Source: Chrysoperla carnea (lineage: Eukaryota > Arthropoda > Insecta > Neuroptera > Chrysopidae). From it: a stretch of DNA of 64,000 bases. The translations under genes and the position numbers were made by a program. The DNA is taken from positions 97,582,368-97,646,367 of the forward strand of contig NC_058337.1 of the NCBI RefSeq assembly GCF_905475395.1, given 5' to 3'. The notes under the pieces are model-generated. The model was not told the origin of the DNA. It saw only the letters and a program-made list of their open reading frames with translations, and searched no databases. Shown piece after piece: positions 1 through 12,730 of this stretch (position 1 is the first letter of the stretch; the number at the start of each line of letters is the position of its first letter).

Positions 1-3000
1 ATGCAATCAAAGTATGTCTATAACTTAGTCCGTTGTTTCTGAAAACTAGTTGATTTATCTTAATTTTATGCAAATCGCAGTTTTACAAAACTGCAGGCTC
101 AAACTCTACCTACAAGTGGCATTGAATTTGGGAGTAGGGTATCGACATTATTTTAAGACATGATAGAATAAATGTTACACGGATTTTTGTTTCTTTTTTA
201 TCCTTTTCAAAAATAAAGTGCCTAAAATTATTTTCTCTTGTAAAGAGTGCATTAAACATTAAACAAATTTAAAAACCAAACAAAATATATTCGAAAATTA
301 CTCCTTAAATTGAAAAAATTAGTATTAAAGTTTAGTATTCATAATATTTACATTTTTACAATTTTTTAGAGCAAAGTGGGTATTCCAAAATCAACATACT
401 AGTCCAAATAACGTCTAGATTTTTATTTGTTAGATAGAAGATGGGAATGTCAAAATTTTTAACTACACAAAAAAAAAATGCAGAATATTAAAAGAAAAAC
501 GAAAATTTTCCTTTTGCCTCAAGTAAACTTCTTTCCACTCCAAGTAAATTTTTTCCTTATAAATTATGTCACAAAAGTTTCTTACAGCAAAAAATATTTT
601 TTCTAAAATGAAAAACTAAACTATGAGACTTAATCAGCAGAAGTTTAAACGTTTAGCATTAAACTCTCTATAGCTATTAATTTTTAAAGCCGAAAATCCG
701 TTTTTTATACAATTAACTCTTCTAAAAACTATCCGTCGCAAAATACTATCGAATCTCCATCATCCACAGCTCATTTGAGAGCTTATTATATCTAGTTTTA
801 GTAATTAAAGCTCAAAAAATTTTAAAATCCAGGAGGGTCCCAAGAATTGAAAACTGTATTTTCGTCACTTTCTTGAAAGTCGGAGGTTTAAATGTGATAA
901 AAATCATTCATGAACACTGAAAGTGTGCACCTAATGGAAAAAAAAATCAATTATAGCTCTCTACATTTCATTAATAATGCGTTTTTTATGGTAAGGTTTT
1001 AGTTAGATTAACCTGGTTCTCGTTTTCGTTTTTATTCAAATGTTTGATTTTATGGGCAAAATTAAGCAAAAGTAATACAATAATAGTAACTTAGTAAGTT
1101 ACTTAGCCAAAAACTTTTATACAGGAAAGAATAAAAGTGTATTTAAAAGAAAAAGGATAAATTATTTATAAATGCTTTTTACGCTTTCCTAGGATATCGA
1201 CACAGAGACGACATAAGATAATAAAAATTTGAAAATAGAAGCTTTTGAAAGAGCTATGAGTGATCCAGATTAACGGTTAATTAAGAAAGTTATTTTGGCA
1301 AAAATATTTGTACAGGAAGGAATAAAAGTGCATTTACAATAAAATATAAAAATTATTTTAGGATAGGACAATAAAAATTTGAAAGCTTTTGAAAGAACTG
1401 TGAATGATTCAGATTAACGATTACACAGCTGTTTGAAAATTAAAAAAATATTTTAATAAAACATCTCAAAAGTGGAAAAAGTATATATGTGTCATGAAAA
1501 TAGGAGTACTTACGTAATTTAAAATATATAAAAACATTTCACACTTTAAATATATATTAAAAACAATTAACACACATAAATAATTTTTATAAATTATTAA
1601 TTGTTAAATCAATATTTATGATGATTTTTTTTATAAAACACTGTTTTTAGATTGCACACCTTTCCTATAACGTATATACATACGAAGGTATATTGTACGT
1701 ATAGAGGTAATGGTAATATTGTACCATATATGAATGTTTAGGTTTAATGTCCATATGAGAAGATGATATGATATGGGCCTCGACAGTTTCTAATGGGCCG
1801 AGCAATGTAGTGATTGGAGGCCTTGTAATTGGGCTCCCCGTACTACATCATCATCTTCATAACAATAATATAATACTACACAATACTTTTATAATAACCA
1901 TCATTATAATGATAACGAAATATGAATTTTTTTTATTCTATCTAAAAATATTTTATTGATATTCTTAAGAGAAAAAAAAACATGATGGTCTTGAATCACG
2001 ACGTTTCTATTGATTTTTTTTCCATTTATTTATTTAGTTTTAAACCGATATAATTTTAATATGATTTTAATTAATTACGCTAGTTTACATAGTTTTTGAC
2101 CTTCAAGAATGTACGAGCGCCAGGAAAATTTTGGATAAAAGGCTTGATATTTTTTATGTAAAGTTGGACTAAGTTTAAATCAAGCCTGAAAATTTTAGAG
2201 GGGGGAGGCGGTTGCACAATTATTTAAATAAATAAATGACTTAAAAAGTAGGCATATTTAATATTAGGCTTATGGGAAAACGGTTGAAGGATCATATGTT
2301 TTCAAAGATTTCCAAAAAAATTTTCCCAGAAAAAAAACTACTTAAATTAAAGTTAAAACTTTAATAAATTATTAAAAAAAAAAAAAAAAAAAAACTCGCT
2401 GTGCCCGACTAACAAAGGTTGTGTAAGCACAGTAGTGGGAACAAAAATTTCAAAAAATATATATTTTCAATTTTGATGGTGAATTATGTTGTAACTTGAC
2501 AATATAGTAAGCAAACAATTTTTCGATATCTGGAATAATTTTTAAAATATTGAAAATTAATATTTTTGTTTGATTATTTGGCTTTTGATATTTCGAAAAC
2601 CAAGATAGATATCGAAAAATTGTATTCTTATTTTTCGTCTGCATTCATGAAGTTATAACTAAATTCATCATCAAAGTTGAAAATAAAGTAGAAATAATTT
2701 CAACCATAAGTCTAAACCTACCTTGGCGCTCGTACTACCTTAAATGAACAGTGTTTTTTTTAATAATTGAGTTATACTGAGTTTCAAAAAAATTTTGAAA
2801 ACACGTCACATTTACGAAATAGTTATTATTTTTCTTTTCCAAAAAAAAAAAAAAAACAGCCCACAACAATATTTAAAAAATTAAAAAAAAAGAATTACTT
2901 TATCTTTTGGCTTGTATTTATTCGTGTCTTTTAAAATTGACAAGCAATTTTATCTTGTATTCCTTAAAATAGACCTGGCAATAAGCACCTACATGATCTG

Positions 3001-4580
3001 GTCCCAGTATATTTCAGAAAGATTCGGAAAAATGTAGCATAAATGCTTAAAATCTATGCTCTAATATGCTAGTAATATGCCGAGCTGTAAATAAATATTT
3101 ATTCAACTGAAGTCTGAAAACAAATTATAATGATAACTGCATTCTTTGACGAAGGTGAAAATTAATTTTGACAACTTTCATTTTAATTACTTGAACTATA
3201 CAGTTGTCTAGTCCTTGTGCACATGCTTTATTTTTATTAAATGAAAATTATCGTATTACCTACTTAAATTATTTGGTAACAGATTTACCATTTGTGCCAG
3301 GAAAAATCTCAAGGTCTGAAGTGAACTTTTTTTTTTAATTCCGAAAATACTAAATTAAAATTTAATAGAAAAAAAAGTTTAAACTTCCATAGAATGTGAT
3401 AGTCACAAAACTAACATCAATTCTTGTTTTATGAAATCATTATGAATAAAGGTATAAATAAATATAAAATATAAAACTGCTTTTAACACGTCAAAATGTG
3501 TTTTGTTTTTTCATCACTAGATGTTGTATACATGTTCAAGAATTGTGATTTGAAATGTCTGATAACCGCTTCGTGAACAATGTTATTAATGGTTAATTCT
3601 ATTCAATGAACATCTTATTCTTGCAAAAGCACATTCATTTTGTAATAATTAATATACAAGTAATATGAAGGTATAATCTAATAGATTGCGATTTTATCAT
3701 CTACTGATAACATCGCCATTTAAAGGATAATTACTTTGTAATTTCTGAATCAGGATAAGTACAATATTATTACATCTACGAGCTAGTTAAATAAAATCGT
3801 TAAGACGGCTGAACTCATGGTCACGAGAATAAAATCAACCGTTTATCAATTCAAATTTGAAAGGGATTAAAAACACATGAAGATCTCTATGGCGATACCC
3901 GCGTATGACATCACTAGTGAGTATCTTCCTCTTTGTTTATTTAGAACTGTTCGTAGTATATCTAGGCTTGCGGAACTAATTTACGTAGTCAAAGGTGATA
4001 AAACATACAACCAAAACAATAGGAATTAAGTGTCCGCGTGATATTCGGCACTTAACAGCCCTTTAACATACTAACGTACCTAATATTTACGGAAATATTA
4101 ACACTTAAAATTTTAAAATCATTTAAAATTGTCCAAAAAAACATCTTAGAAAGTTGAATATGAGTACCTATCCACTAGATATTTTTTACATTAATTTTGA
4201 TCACTTTTTTTAGAAATAGGAACGTAAATATCTCCTTAAATAGTGAATCGAAAAATCTCTTGAGGACAAATTAATCGAAAATTTTATTTTCTGGTAGGTA
4301 ATTTGGTTATTATAAAAATTTCAATATCATTAATACATATCGAGAATTTTCAAAATTTCAAACTTCTTGACCATCGAAAGATGACTTTTTATTGAAGACT
4401 CTATGTAGAATTTTTGATACTTTCCTGTCTATATATCATATATAAAATCAAATCAATATCAAATGCAAAATATGCATTGCCATAACGCTTTTATCAAAAT
4501 GATTTTGTCTCTTTATAATTTATTTTATTAATTAACTAAATGAAATGTAAAAAATGCCATTAAATTTTAAAAATAAAAAC
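1..4580. other. No gene recognised
   Basis: AT-rich non-coding DNA with homopolymer A/T runs. Apart from the duplication at 1098-1430, the only notable item is a GC-richer 100 bp patch at 1765-1860 (short ORF MIWASTVSNGPSNVVIGGL...). It could be a UTR or exon, but I cannot support that. Confidence 0.6.
1098..1430 (+). repeat. Diverged tandem duplication
   Basis: ACTTTTATACAGGAAAGAAT, then GATCCAGATTAACGGTTA (unit 1) recur as ATTTGTACAGGAAGGAATAA, then GATTCAGATTAACGATTA (unit 2), period about 180 bp. No coding. Confidence 0.65.
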
Positions 4581-4582
4581 AT

Positions 4583-5192
4583 TGAAAATAAACAATTGAG
4601 TTAATTGTTGAAATACCCTGTTTTTACATTGTAGAATATCAGTGCCTACGTTATTTTTACGAAATTGGAAAATATAAAATTTTTCTTAGTTTTTTGGAAT
4701 TTTGATACCTTTGACCCTTCTTACTTTGGTCCTCTTAAAATTATCAAATGGATTAAGTATGAAATTAAAATAACAAAAGTTTTGTTGAAAATGGACACCC
4801 AAGTTTTACATAAATTTGCGACCTCACGGGAAACGACATTTACAAAAAAATTATTCAAAAAAAAAAAATTGTCCACTTTTTTATAAAGAACAATTTTTCT
4901 ATTTTAACTTTTGTTCTATTTCTTACGGTTTACAAGGTGGGTACTACGAATCCCGAACCAATTGACCTCTTGTTTATTGACGAGCTCAGAGTAACTTTTT
5001 TCGCCCGAGTACGCTAAAAGAATTTAATTCGATGTCTATTGTCTGTTTTGGGCTATCGTGTTGATCGCAGGTTGTTCGACGGTTGGAAAAACGGAAATTG
5101 ATTAGGTGATTTTACAATTACCTATACTAAACATAACTCGGGACTAAACTTAATATACTCTAACATATTTAATATATACGGGGTATAAAAAC
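4583..5192 (+). repeat. R1 repeat family, diverged copy
   Basis: AACAATTGAGTTAATTGTTG at the left, ACGGTTTACAAGGTGGGTAC in the middle, and ACTCGGGACTAAACTTAATA then ACGGGGTATAAAA at the right follow the R1 order with more substitutions. The ORF at 4665-4886 falls inside and is not a gene. Confidence 0.6.
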
Positions 5193-5551
5193 AAAAAATA
5201 ATACAATGTCCATTTGAACAATAATAAATTTTAGTAAAAAATATCTTCAAATTTTTAAACTGCAGCCAGCCATGGTTTTTTATTCTAGATTTGTTCTCTG
5301 TTTTTATTATGTGTCAAAAAAAACTAAAAATAATTACTACTTCCAAAAAGGATCCTTTTTTGTATTGATATTAAAGACCTCCCACAATATAACAATAGTA
5401 AATTCATTAACGTCCATCTGTGAAATTTCGCAACGGTTGACTAAACAACAGAAATGAAAACATTATTAAAAATTTTTGTTATATGGTTGATTGTTTTCAA
5501 TGCACGATACATATAATGTCCATATATATCTAAAGAATATAAAAATTTTTA

Positions 5552-6042
5552 TCTATAAATATATAGGAGACTTTCTATAGATATAGATAGATAGATAGAT
5601 AGTCACTCATCACGATATCTCTGGAACTATAAGACCTAGAGACTTGAAATTTGGCAGGAATATTTCTTTTGCCAAGTAGAGGTTAAGAACGGATTTTACG
5701 AAATTCCACCCACAAGACGGGTTGCGGGGGTGTTCATGAATAAAAAATTCATATTTTTCAATTATGGCTTTTAATAGTTCAAAACTTGGTCAGAATGTTT
5801 TAAATTACATTTAGAAATTTTTTTAACCTTCGGAGGGTAGAAAGGTGTAGCGAGAAAGTGGGAAGGAAATATCGAATATTTACAAATATACCTAAGTGGG
5901 GTATCAAATAAAAGAGCATGACGTGTACATTACAAAACTGTTATCCAACGCAAGGAAATGTGGAGGGAGGGGTGCAAGTGGGGATGTTGCCCAGCAAAGC
6001 GGGTATATTTTACGCCACGCAAAGCGGGCGGGTAACAGCTAG
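5552..6042 (+). mobile_element. Helitron-like non-autonomous element
   Basis: Starts TCTATAAATATATAGGAG, ends AAGCGGGCGGGTAACAGCTAG, and is flanked by A on the left and T on the right, matching Helitron rules (5' TC, 3' CTRR, insertion between A and T). Internally it carries a (GATA)n tract and GGAACTATAAGACCTAGAGA, a passage common in insect Helitron-like repeats. No helicase coding, so it is non-autonomous. The ORF at 5918-6160 overlaps its 3' end and is not a gene. Confidence 0.65.
5577..5602 (+). repeat. (ATAG)n microsatellite inside a Helitron-like element
   Basis: TATAGATATAGATAGATAGA and following, about five tetramers. Confidence 0.85.
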
Positions 6043-7212
6043 TAAAAAATACTTTCTTAGAGACCATATTTATTGTACCTTAGAGACCATATTTATTGTA
6101 ATTTTTCTTGTATATCACTCATACATAACTTATTCTAAAAGTTGCTTCAAGCTTTTATAATAGTCAAATATGAGTGATTCATAAAAAAATTTATTTTCTA
6201 ATTTTTAGTACAGTATAAGCTTGTCCCTAAAAACGTATTATTCATTTAAATATATCAAAAATGGTGGAAGCAATCGAAAAATCAGGTCATTATCATATTT
6301 CAGGTCATTAGGTAATTTTTGTTTTCATAACAGCCTAAATACTATAAAATAATTAAATTATTATAATTTTAATGTAAAATTAAATGTTAAAAATCATGGA
6401 GTCTATTGGGTATAGTCGTAATAAGAACAGCTCCGATTTCAAAAGTTTTTTTGTACGTGTTTCTTAGATCTTCAGAAATATTCAGCCGCACTTACCTCTA
6501 CATTACTATGAAAACTGACCAAATACGGATAGTTTTCCCATCGCCAAAGCACTCCAAATAATAACAGTGAAATTTTTTTTAGAAAAATCGAGTATTTTCG
6601 AGCCACTGATCATTAATTCAAGGTTAAAAAGCAACTGAATATGGTTGCTACCCCTTTAAAACTACCCCTAGAAGTGATGGAGAAAAAAAATTCAATTTAA
6701 AATTTTTCCTCATCTTCGTTGTTCATGAATTCGAGGTCAAAAAGAAACTGAGAATGTTTGCAACCCCGTTAAAACTATTATAAAAACGTGGTAAGTTTTT
6801 TCTCACTTAATTATAATAAAAACATTCCACGGTTGAATACCTTTTTGTTGACCACGTCATCATTATATTAACGGGTACTTACTATAATTAAAATATTGAA
6901 ATCAATAAGTTTCGTATTAGTAATACATATTAAGTTCATAATAAGTCTATATAATGTTTGTATATAATTTATTTGTATTAGGGTAGATTGCATTAGAAAT
7001 AAATTATATCAGATTTTCACCATATTTTAAACACTAGTAAATTTTTATTTAATTAACCAAGAACTCAAAAAAAAACATTTTCTGACGTTGATGATTCCTG
7101 AAAATGAATTTAAAAATAATAGTTGTGTTCCTTTGCAAAAATTTTGACAGTCAAAAAGTACCTATGAAATGAACCTATGAAAACCTAAAAAAAAGTAAAT
7201 AATTGTAAATAA

Positions 7213-7275
7213 GAAAAAAGTGAAAACAAACAATGGACAGAGTTAACTGTTGAAATACCATGTAGAGACTGTGTT
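7213..7275 (+). repeat. R1 repeat family, 5' fragment
   Basis: AAGTGAAAACAAACAATGGACAGAG..., then AAATACCATGTAGAGACTG: only the first 60 bp of R1 remain before unrelated sequence. Confidence 0.5.
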
Positions 7276-7299
7276 GATTACGCTATCTCAATTCAAAAC

Positions 7300-7440
7300 T
7301 TATCAAGGACCGAGAATAATACAATAATTTAATCAGTTTTTTCCTGGCCAGGATTAACGGATTTTTATATCTAAAATATCCACATTTACATGCGCTCCCA
7401 CCATATTTATTCTGCATTTTTGATAAATAAATAATAGTCT
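7300..7440 (+). repeat. Dispersed repeat R7, copy 1
   Basis: ACTTATCAAGGACCGAGAAT, AATAATTTAATCAGTTTTTT and CCAGGATTAACGG match 10785-10930. Confidence 0.45.
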
Positions 7441-8659
7441 CAAAAACTAAAAAAAAAAAAAAAATAAATAATAGTTTAAAAAACTAAAAAACACGATTTT
7501 GTAACTAGCTTGTTTCATTCACTCACAGATGGCGAGACTATAAGTTCGCAATCTACCCACACTGTGTGCAATATGCATTTCAAAACAAAAGGTGAATGAA
7601 AGAATGTGTTCTGTTGGACAAGAATATATCCAAATATTGATAAATATAAATAAACACTGACCTTAAATATGAAAAAAAAAACAGTTGGTGGGCAAATTAT
7701 TTTTGAAATAAAGAATTAGATTAGAAAAAAATATTAAAAAAATAAAATGAGAATGATGATTTTTTAATTTTATTATGCTACTAAAATTTTTGATGCATCC
7801 ATTTTTTGTTTAGATACAAATTTAAAGGCCTGCGCGAAGCAAAAACCGTGTGTCTACTAGGTACCGTAAGCCAGCTGTTCCTTATCGTACTGTGTTTATT
7901 TTCTGGTTGGGAATGAAAATCAAAAAAACTGAACAGGCACCAAAAACCGACATCTAGGTTACCTAGGACACTAAAACTTCAATAGATTCAGGTTGCCATG
8001 AATTTTGAGAAAATGCAGTCGTTTTATAACTGTCAATTTGTACTTTTTGTCGAAATTTTTTGTTTTATCATTTAAAAATATTGAGTACCTAGTGAAAGTT
8101 ACCAGAAGTTAAAGAAAACAGAGATAATTTAAAGTAAGTACAATGCAATTTTTATGTTGTCATAATAGAGAATAAATAGAGAAAATAAATGTAATATACT
8201 CACATATTTTGTTGACTAAATCAGAAGTGTGTCTTTTTTAAACTAATACTAAAATTATTTTATATAGTAAAAACTAAAAGTAGCTATAAAATTAAATTCG
8301 TTGTCTATTAAAATTAAAACCTTAAATTTTCAGGAAAATATGTATTAATTGGAAACATAAGAGCTGCATTTATAATGTATCAAGCTATGAAAGGAATATA
8401 GTTCTTATCGGATGTCCCACGACTCATCCCTGTCTCTGTCTCTCTGATGATTAAAACTGCAAATTTGTGAGTAAAACTTCAAGTAAATCATAAGGATAGG
8501 CGACTTTTACCGCCTTTTAGTGCCGCCTTTATAGTGCTGTAATTTCTGAATCCAAAATCAATACCTTTAATGCTTTACCTCTATGGATATATAAAATATC
8601 TGGGGGTTGAATTCTGAAAATCCCACGTTCAGTGCCAATTAATTGATGAAACAGATTGA

Positions 8660-9125
8660 TTTGACTATAACTATGAGTTACTGCACTATACGTCTACTTT
8701 GATTAAACTGACTGACAGATGTTAGATTAAACCATAACTATGAGTTACAGCACTTATCAGATACCCTGATGTAACTGACTGACAGATATGATATCAGATC
8801 ATAACTATACGGGCACTATACGAGTCACGTATAGTTATGATAACCATAACTGCGCTCGCTATTCGTGTAAGGTATCGTCAAATACTATATGGCGTTCCAA
8901 GTTTAATACTTTATAAAGTAGACAAAGATACTACCATATAGATTTAAGAAAGAAAATAAATAAGATATAGTCTCTACCTGGAATTCCATATAGTATTTGA
9001 CTATACTTTGATGTAACCGGCTGTTTCATGTTGTATATACCTATCATACGAAAACTAAGTATGAGCTACTTATATAATATGTATATTTTGATATAATTGA
9101 CTTATAAATGTTCTATATAATTCTA
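8660..9125 (+). repeat. Diverged 70-bp tandem array with a central palindrome
   Basis: ATAACTATGAGTTACTGCAC, a repeat at ACCATAACTATGAGTTACAG, a partial unit at CATAACTATACGGGCACTAT, and a diverged unit after 9050 (AGTATGAGCTACTTATATAA). GACTGACAGAT closes the first two units. Between them, TCAAATACTATATGGCGTTC (8878) faces GAATTCCATATAGTATTTGA (8982) as an inverted repeat. Confidence 0.6.
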
Positions 9126-9230
9126 ATTACGTTAATTTGAAAATAAATTCCATGATATATTTAAAATCTGCATTTTGCAGCTTTTTGCTATTTAAAGAAA
9201 TGACAGATCGTTTTAAAACCAAATTTGTTT

Positions 9231-9727
9231 AAGGTAATTGTAAACCTACAGTTTTATAAAAAAAAGTTGTGATTTATTGCGCGGTACATACATATAAACC
9301 AAATACATGCTTTTTATAGTCAAATAATGTGTTATTTTTAGCTTTACAATACCACGCAACTACAAAAATATATAATATATTATGTGGCAGTGCTGCTTAT
9401 AAATTTGATAATGCCGATATCTCTCTTCAATCATCAATACTCTGACTATAGTCGTTCTCGGTTCATCAAATGATGGATCCTCGTTGAACTCATAATTAAA
9501 TTAAAATTTTGTTTTTATGTCATAGACAACCTAATATTTTTATGGTATTATTATAAACTACAATATTGTCTAAATATTTTAGGTAGTTTTTACACTCTCT
9601 AGATATTTGGATTTAGAAATATCCAATTGAAAAGGATAATGTATATGATTCATTATTTTTTCAACCAACTTTGAACGATAAAATAATAACAAAAATGACT
9701 TAGGGATTTTTTGTGATTTTTGGAAAC
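9231..9727 (+). repeat. Dispersed repeat R4, copy 1
   Basis: Shares GTAATTGTAAACCTACAGTT, GCGCGGTACATACATATAAA, ACCACGCAACTACAAAAATA and CAACCAACTTTGAACGATAA with copies at 55108-55553 (inverted) and 61783-62230. No coding potential or clear terminal inverted repeats. Confidence 0.75.
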
Positions 9728-10784
9728 TTTGTTAATTAAAAAAGGTATTTCTTAAGGTTTATTGAAATCTCTAGTATTATTCAATCCTTGCATATCTCCT
9801 TAATTTTAACAAAATGAGCTAGTAGCCATAATAGATTAAAATGGTCCACCCAGTATATAGATGTTATGGAATTTCCACTCAAACACATATTTTAATTTAT
9901 TGTACATATTCATATTTATAAAATTATCTATTAAATATTATATTATGTAGAATATACCATTCATTATATTATTAAATATTATACCTGATTAAAAAAGGAA
10001 AAAAAATTATTTTTAAAGAGTTTAATAAAATTATTTAAACCATTAGCACTAATATGTCAAATGCTACACTGTTATAAAACTTAAAAATATATATGTATAT
10101 AAGGATTTTATTATTTAAGAGTATATATAAATATTGAATTCTGCATAATTTATTCAATTTTCTCAGTAGGTATAATATTTTTAATTAATTAATATTTTAT
10201 TGTTTTAATGCCGACTCACAATTAAAATTCAAATTGAAGCAAGTAAACCGATTCAAAGTAAGTTGGCAAAAGTCTATCGTTAGCAGAGGTGAAAATATTC
10301 ACAGCCCTAAAGTAATGTTGACGAATGTATTGTGGAGGTACTCAAAGAAATTGGGTACCTTCTTATCATGAGGGTGCATTCTTATCATGTTGATAAAAAC
10401 TTTAAAAAGAGCCAAAGTCTGATAATGAATTATTTTTCGAGATATTAGGGATGAATTTTGTTACTTTCTGCAGTTCCAAAGAGATGCAAGTAATAACGCA
10501 AAGTGTTTTGTTTTAGCGAACAGTTTTTATTTTTAAGCAGTATAATTTACAGTGATTTTTAATATAATCTGCAATCATACTGAACATAAGATACAATAAC
10601 CTAAAATCGGAGTGTTATCCTCTGTATCATGTTGAATTTAAACTTCTTCCAAATATTCCTGTTGGATTAAAACACGCTTTTATTTTCTTGGAATGCATCT
10701 GTGTATCTATGTAACGGAATTTTTCAACGTGATTTTCAGCCACTTCAAAACTTCAGATTGAATAGAAACTTACCGTTATCCTTG

Positions 10785-10930
10785 CACACTTATCAAGGGC
10801 CGATGAAAATATAATAATTTAATAATTTTCCTGACTAGCCTAACCAGGATCTTGAGGATTAACGATTAACCAAAAAATCTTTGATGGTGGAAGCGCAGAT
10901 AACATTCCATAGTATTAATATATAATATAG
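10785..10930 (+). repeat. Dispersed repeat R7, copy 2
   Basis: ACTTATCAAGGGCCGATGAA, AATAATTTAATAATTTTCCT and GGATTAACG parallel 7300-7440; a Helitron-like GCGAGGCGGGTAGGTAACTG lies about 90 bp downstream. Confidence 0.45.
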
Positions 10931-11791
10931 TAAAACACTAAAAAACACACTTTTGTTGCTTGCTCAACTAAAAAGTTCAACTAAGTGAGGGCTAAGGAAG
11001 TGTAGACTATATTTCCAGCGAGGCGGGTAGGTAACTGGTGGCATTTTATATGGGATTTATTATATACGAAATAAACAGCGAGTGCTCTGTTGAAGGTTTT
11101 AGTTTGAGTTTTCGTATCGAGATTTTTAATTAGAATAAATGTGAATTTTCAGCCGTTGTATAACAAACCGTTTTCACATGGCTTGTGCTATATCATTGTG
11201 CTATTAGAGTACACTCAGTTAATAGGAAAAATTATTTTTACAGACTCTCAGTTTCAACGTTTAATTTCAATTAAATGGAATGGTTTTAATTCTTAGTTTC
11301 AATTATTAAAAAAAAAATTTTCAAGAAAAATTTATCAGCCACGAAAATTAATAAGAGAACAATCTTTTTGAATAGTTTTCAAATATCTTTATCGTGGTGG
11401 TAGCAAGCAGAGATAAATTTGGTATAAAATAATGAGTATGTACCGAAATTTTATTATCGAACGTTTTTATCTTATGAAAACTTGTACTAAAAGGATCCTA
11501 CGATGAATTCGGGAATATGTAAAAAAAAAGTATTACAAAAAGATTTACTAATACGTAATAATTTCAAAAGAAGACATTGTTGATAGTTTTACTCGTCCCA
11601 TACTCAACAAGACGACAGTTTTATTCTCTAATTCACAACAGTCATGTAGCACTTATTGTTATACATTAGTATTGTTACTAAAACAGTATTCCTCATGAAG
11701 GAGGTGCCTTACTGATATTTACTGAATATATATTGTGTGGCGGGGTACACATCTATATTTGAGGGCGTTCTTCACAAACTTATAATGTTTT

Positions 11792-11794
<3 letters not shown>

Positions 11795-11875
<81 letters not shown>
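11795..11875. repeat. (TA)n microsatellite
   Basis: About 80 bp of almost pure TA with one TG interruption. Confidence 0.95.
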
Positions 11876-11879
<4 letters not shown>

Positions 11880-12349
11880 ATACAAATATTAATATAGAGA
11901 GAAAAGAAGAAAAGAAGAGAGGCGGAGTTAAGGCAAAACTCCTACACAAAGAAAGTAAACAAAAAAAGAATAGAAATTCTTAATTTTCTGAATGTTTAAG
12001 ATTTTTGAATTCGTCATCGTTTTATTATTAAAATATTTCTCATGGGAAATAAATTAGTTAAATATATTTTTTTATGATTATTATTTAAATGCATACCTAT
12101 TTAATTTGTATTAAATATGCTACTACCTCATTTATTGCAAATTACGAATATCAGACCTTGCTTTTTTTTAATAAATTAGAAAAGTACAAAAATAATCATG
12201 TTAAATGAAATGGCGACCGGAAAGTCATCATTTCGAAGTTTCGAAAATTTAATTTTGAATTAATTGCAAATATTGATTAATATATTAATTATTGATTAAT
12301 TGTAATACGTACGAAATTTCTCTGGATATCAGACACATTTTTTTAAGGT

Positions 12350-12730
12350 TTTGCTTATCTCTACAGTTTCTCGAAATTGAGGCAAATAAAAAAGCATTTT
12401 CTTTCAGAGGTGACAACTTCTAAGCTCCTTTATCCCACTTTTGTCAAAATATAATGAATTTGCTCGCGTTGAGATATTGCACGCGTCCGCAGTTTCTCAA
12501 AATTGCGTTAGAGTCTAAAAATTTGCATGTCAGTCAAGGAAGTGCTTTTTGGAGTTGATAACTTCCCAACCCCTCTCCATATTTTATATAAAAAAAAGCC
12601 CGTTTTTCACGTTTTTTAAAACTTTTCGTAACTCTAAAGCTCTTCAATTTGAGCGAAAGTGCCGTAAGAACATTTGATAGTGCTGACTTCGCGGTTCTCC
12701 TTCCAGCCCTTAAATTGTAAATATTTCACA
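12350..12730 (+). repeat. Possible degenerate tandem repeat of about 125 bp
   Basis: Three similar blocks: CAGTTTCTCGAAATTGAGGC, CAGTTTCTCAAAATTGCGTT and CTCTTCAATTTGAGCG. Each is followed 40-60 nt later by GGTGACAACTTC, GTTGATAACTTCCC or GTGCTGACTTCGCGG. Similarity is partial. Confidence 0.4.

Larger units (their letters stand above)
6200..9230. other. No gene; repeat fragments
   Basis: Holds the R1 fragment (7213), R7 (7300) and the 8660-9125 array. 6400-6830 has short repeated phrases (AGCAACTGAATATGGTTGCT, AGAAACTGAGAATGTTTGCA) suggesting an old tandem repeat. Confidence 0.55.

Noticed and set aside
11795-11875. Origin or matrix-attachment role for the TA tract
   Set aside because: Pure TA microsatellites are common in AT-rich insect genomes; nothing else supports a role.
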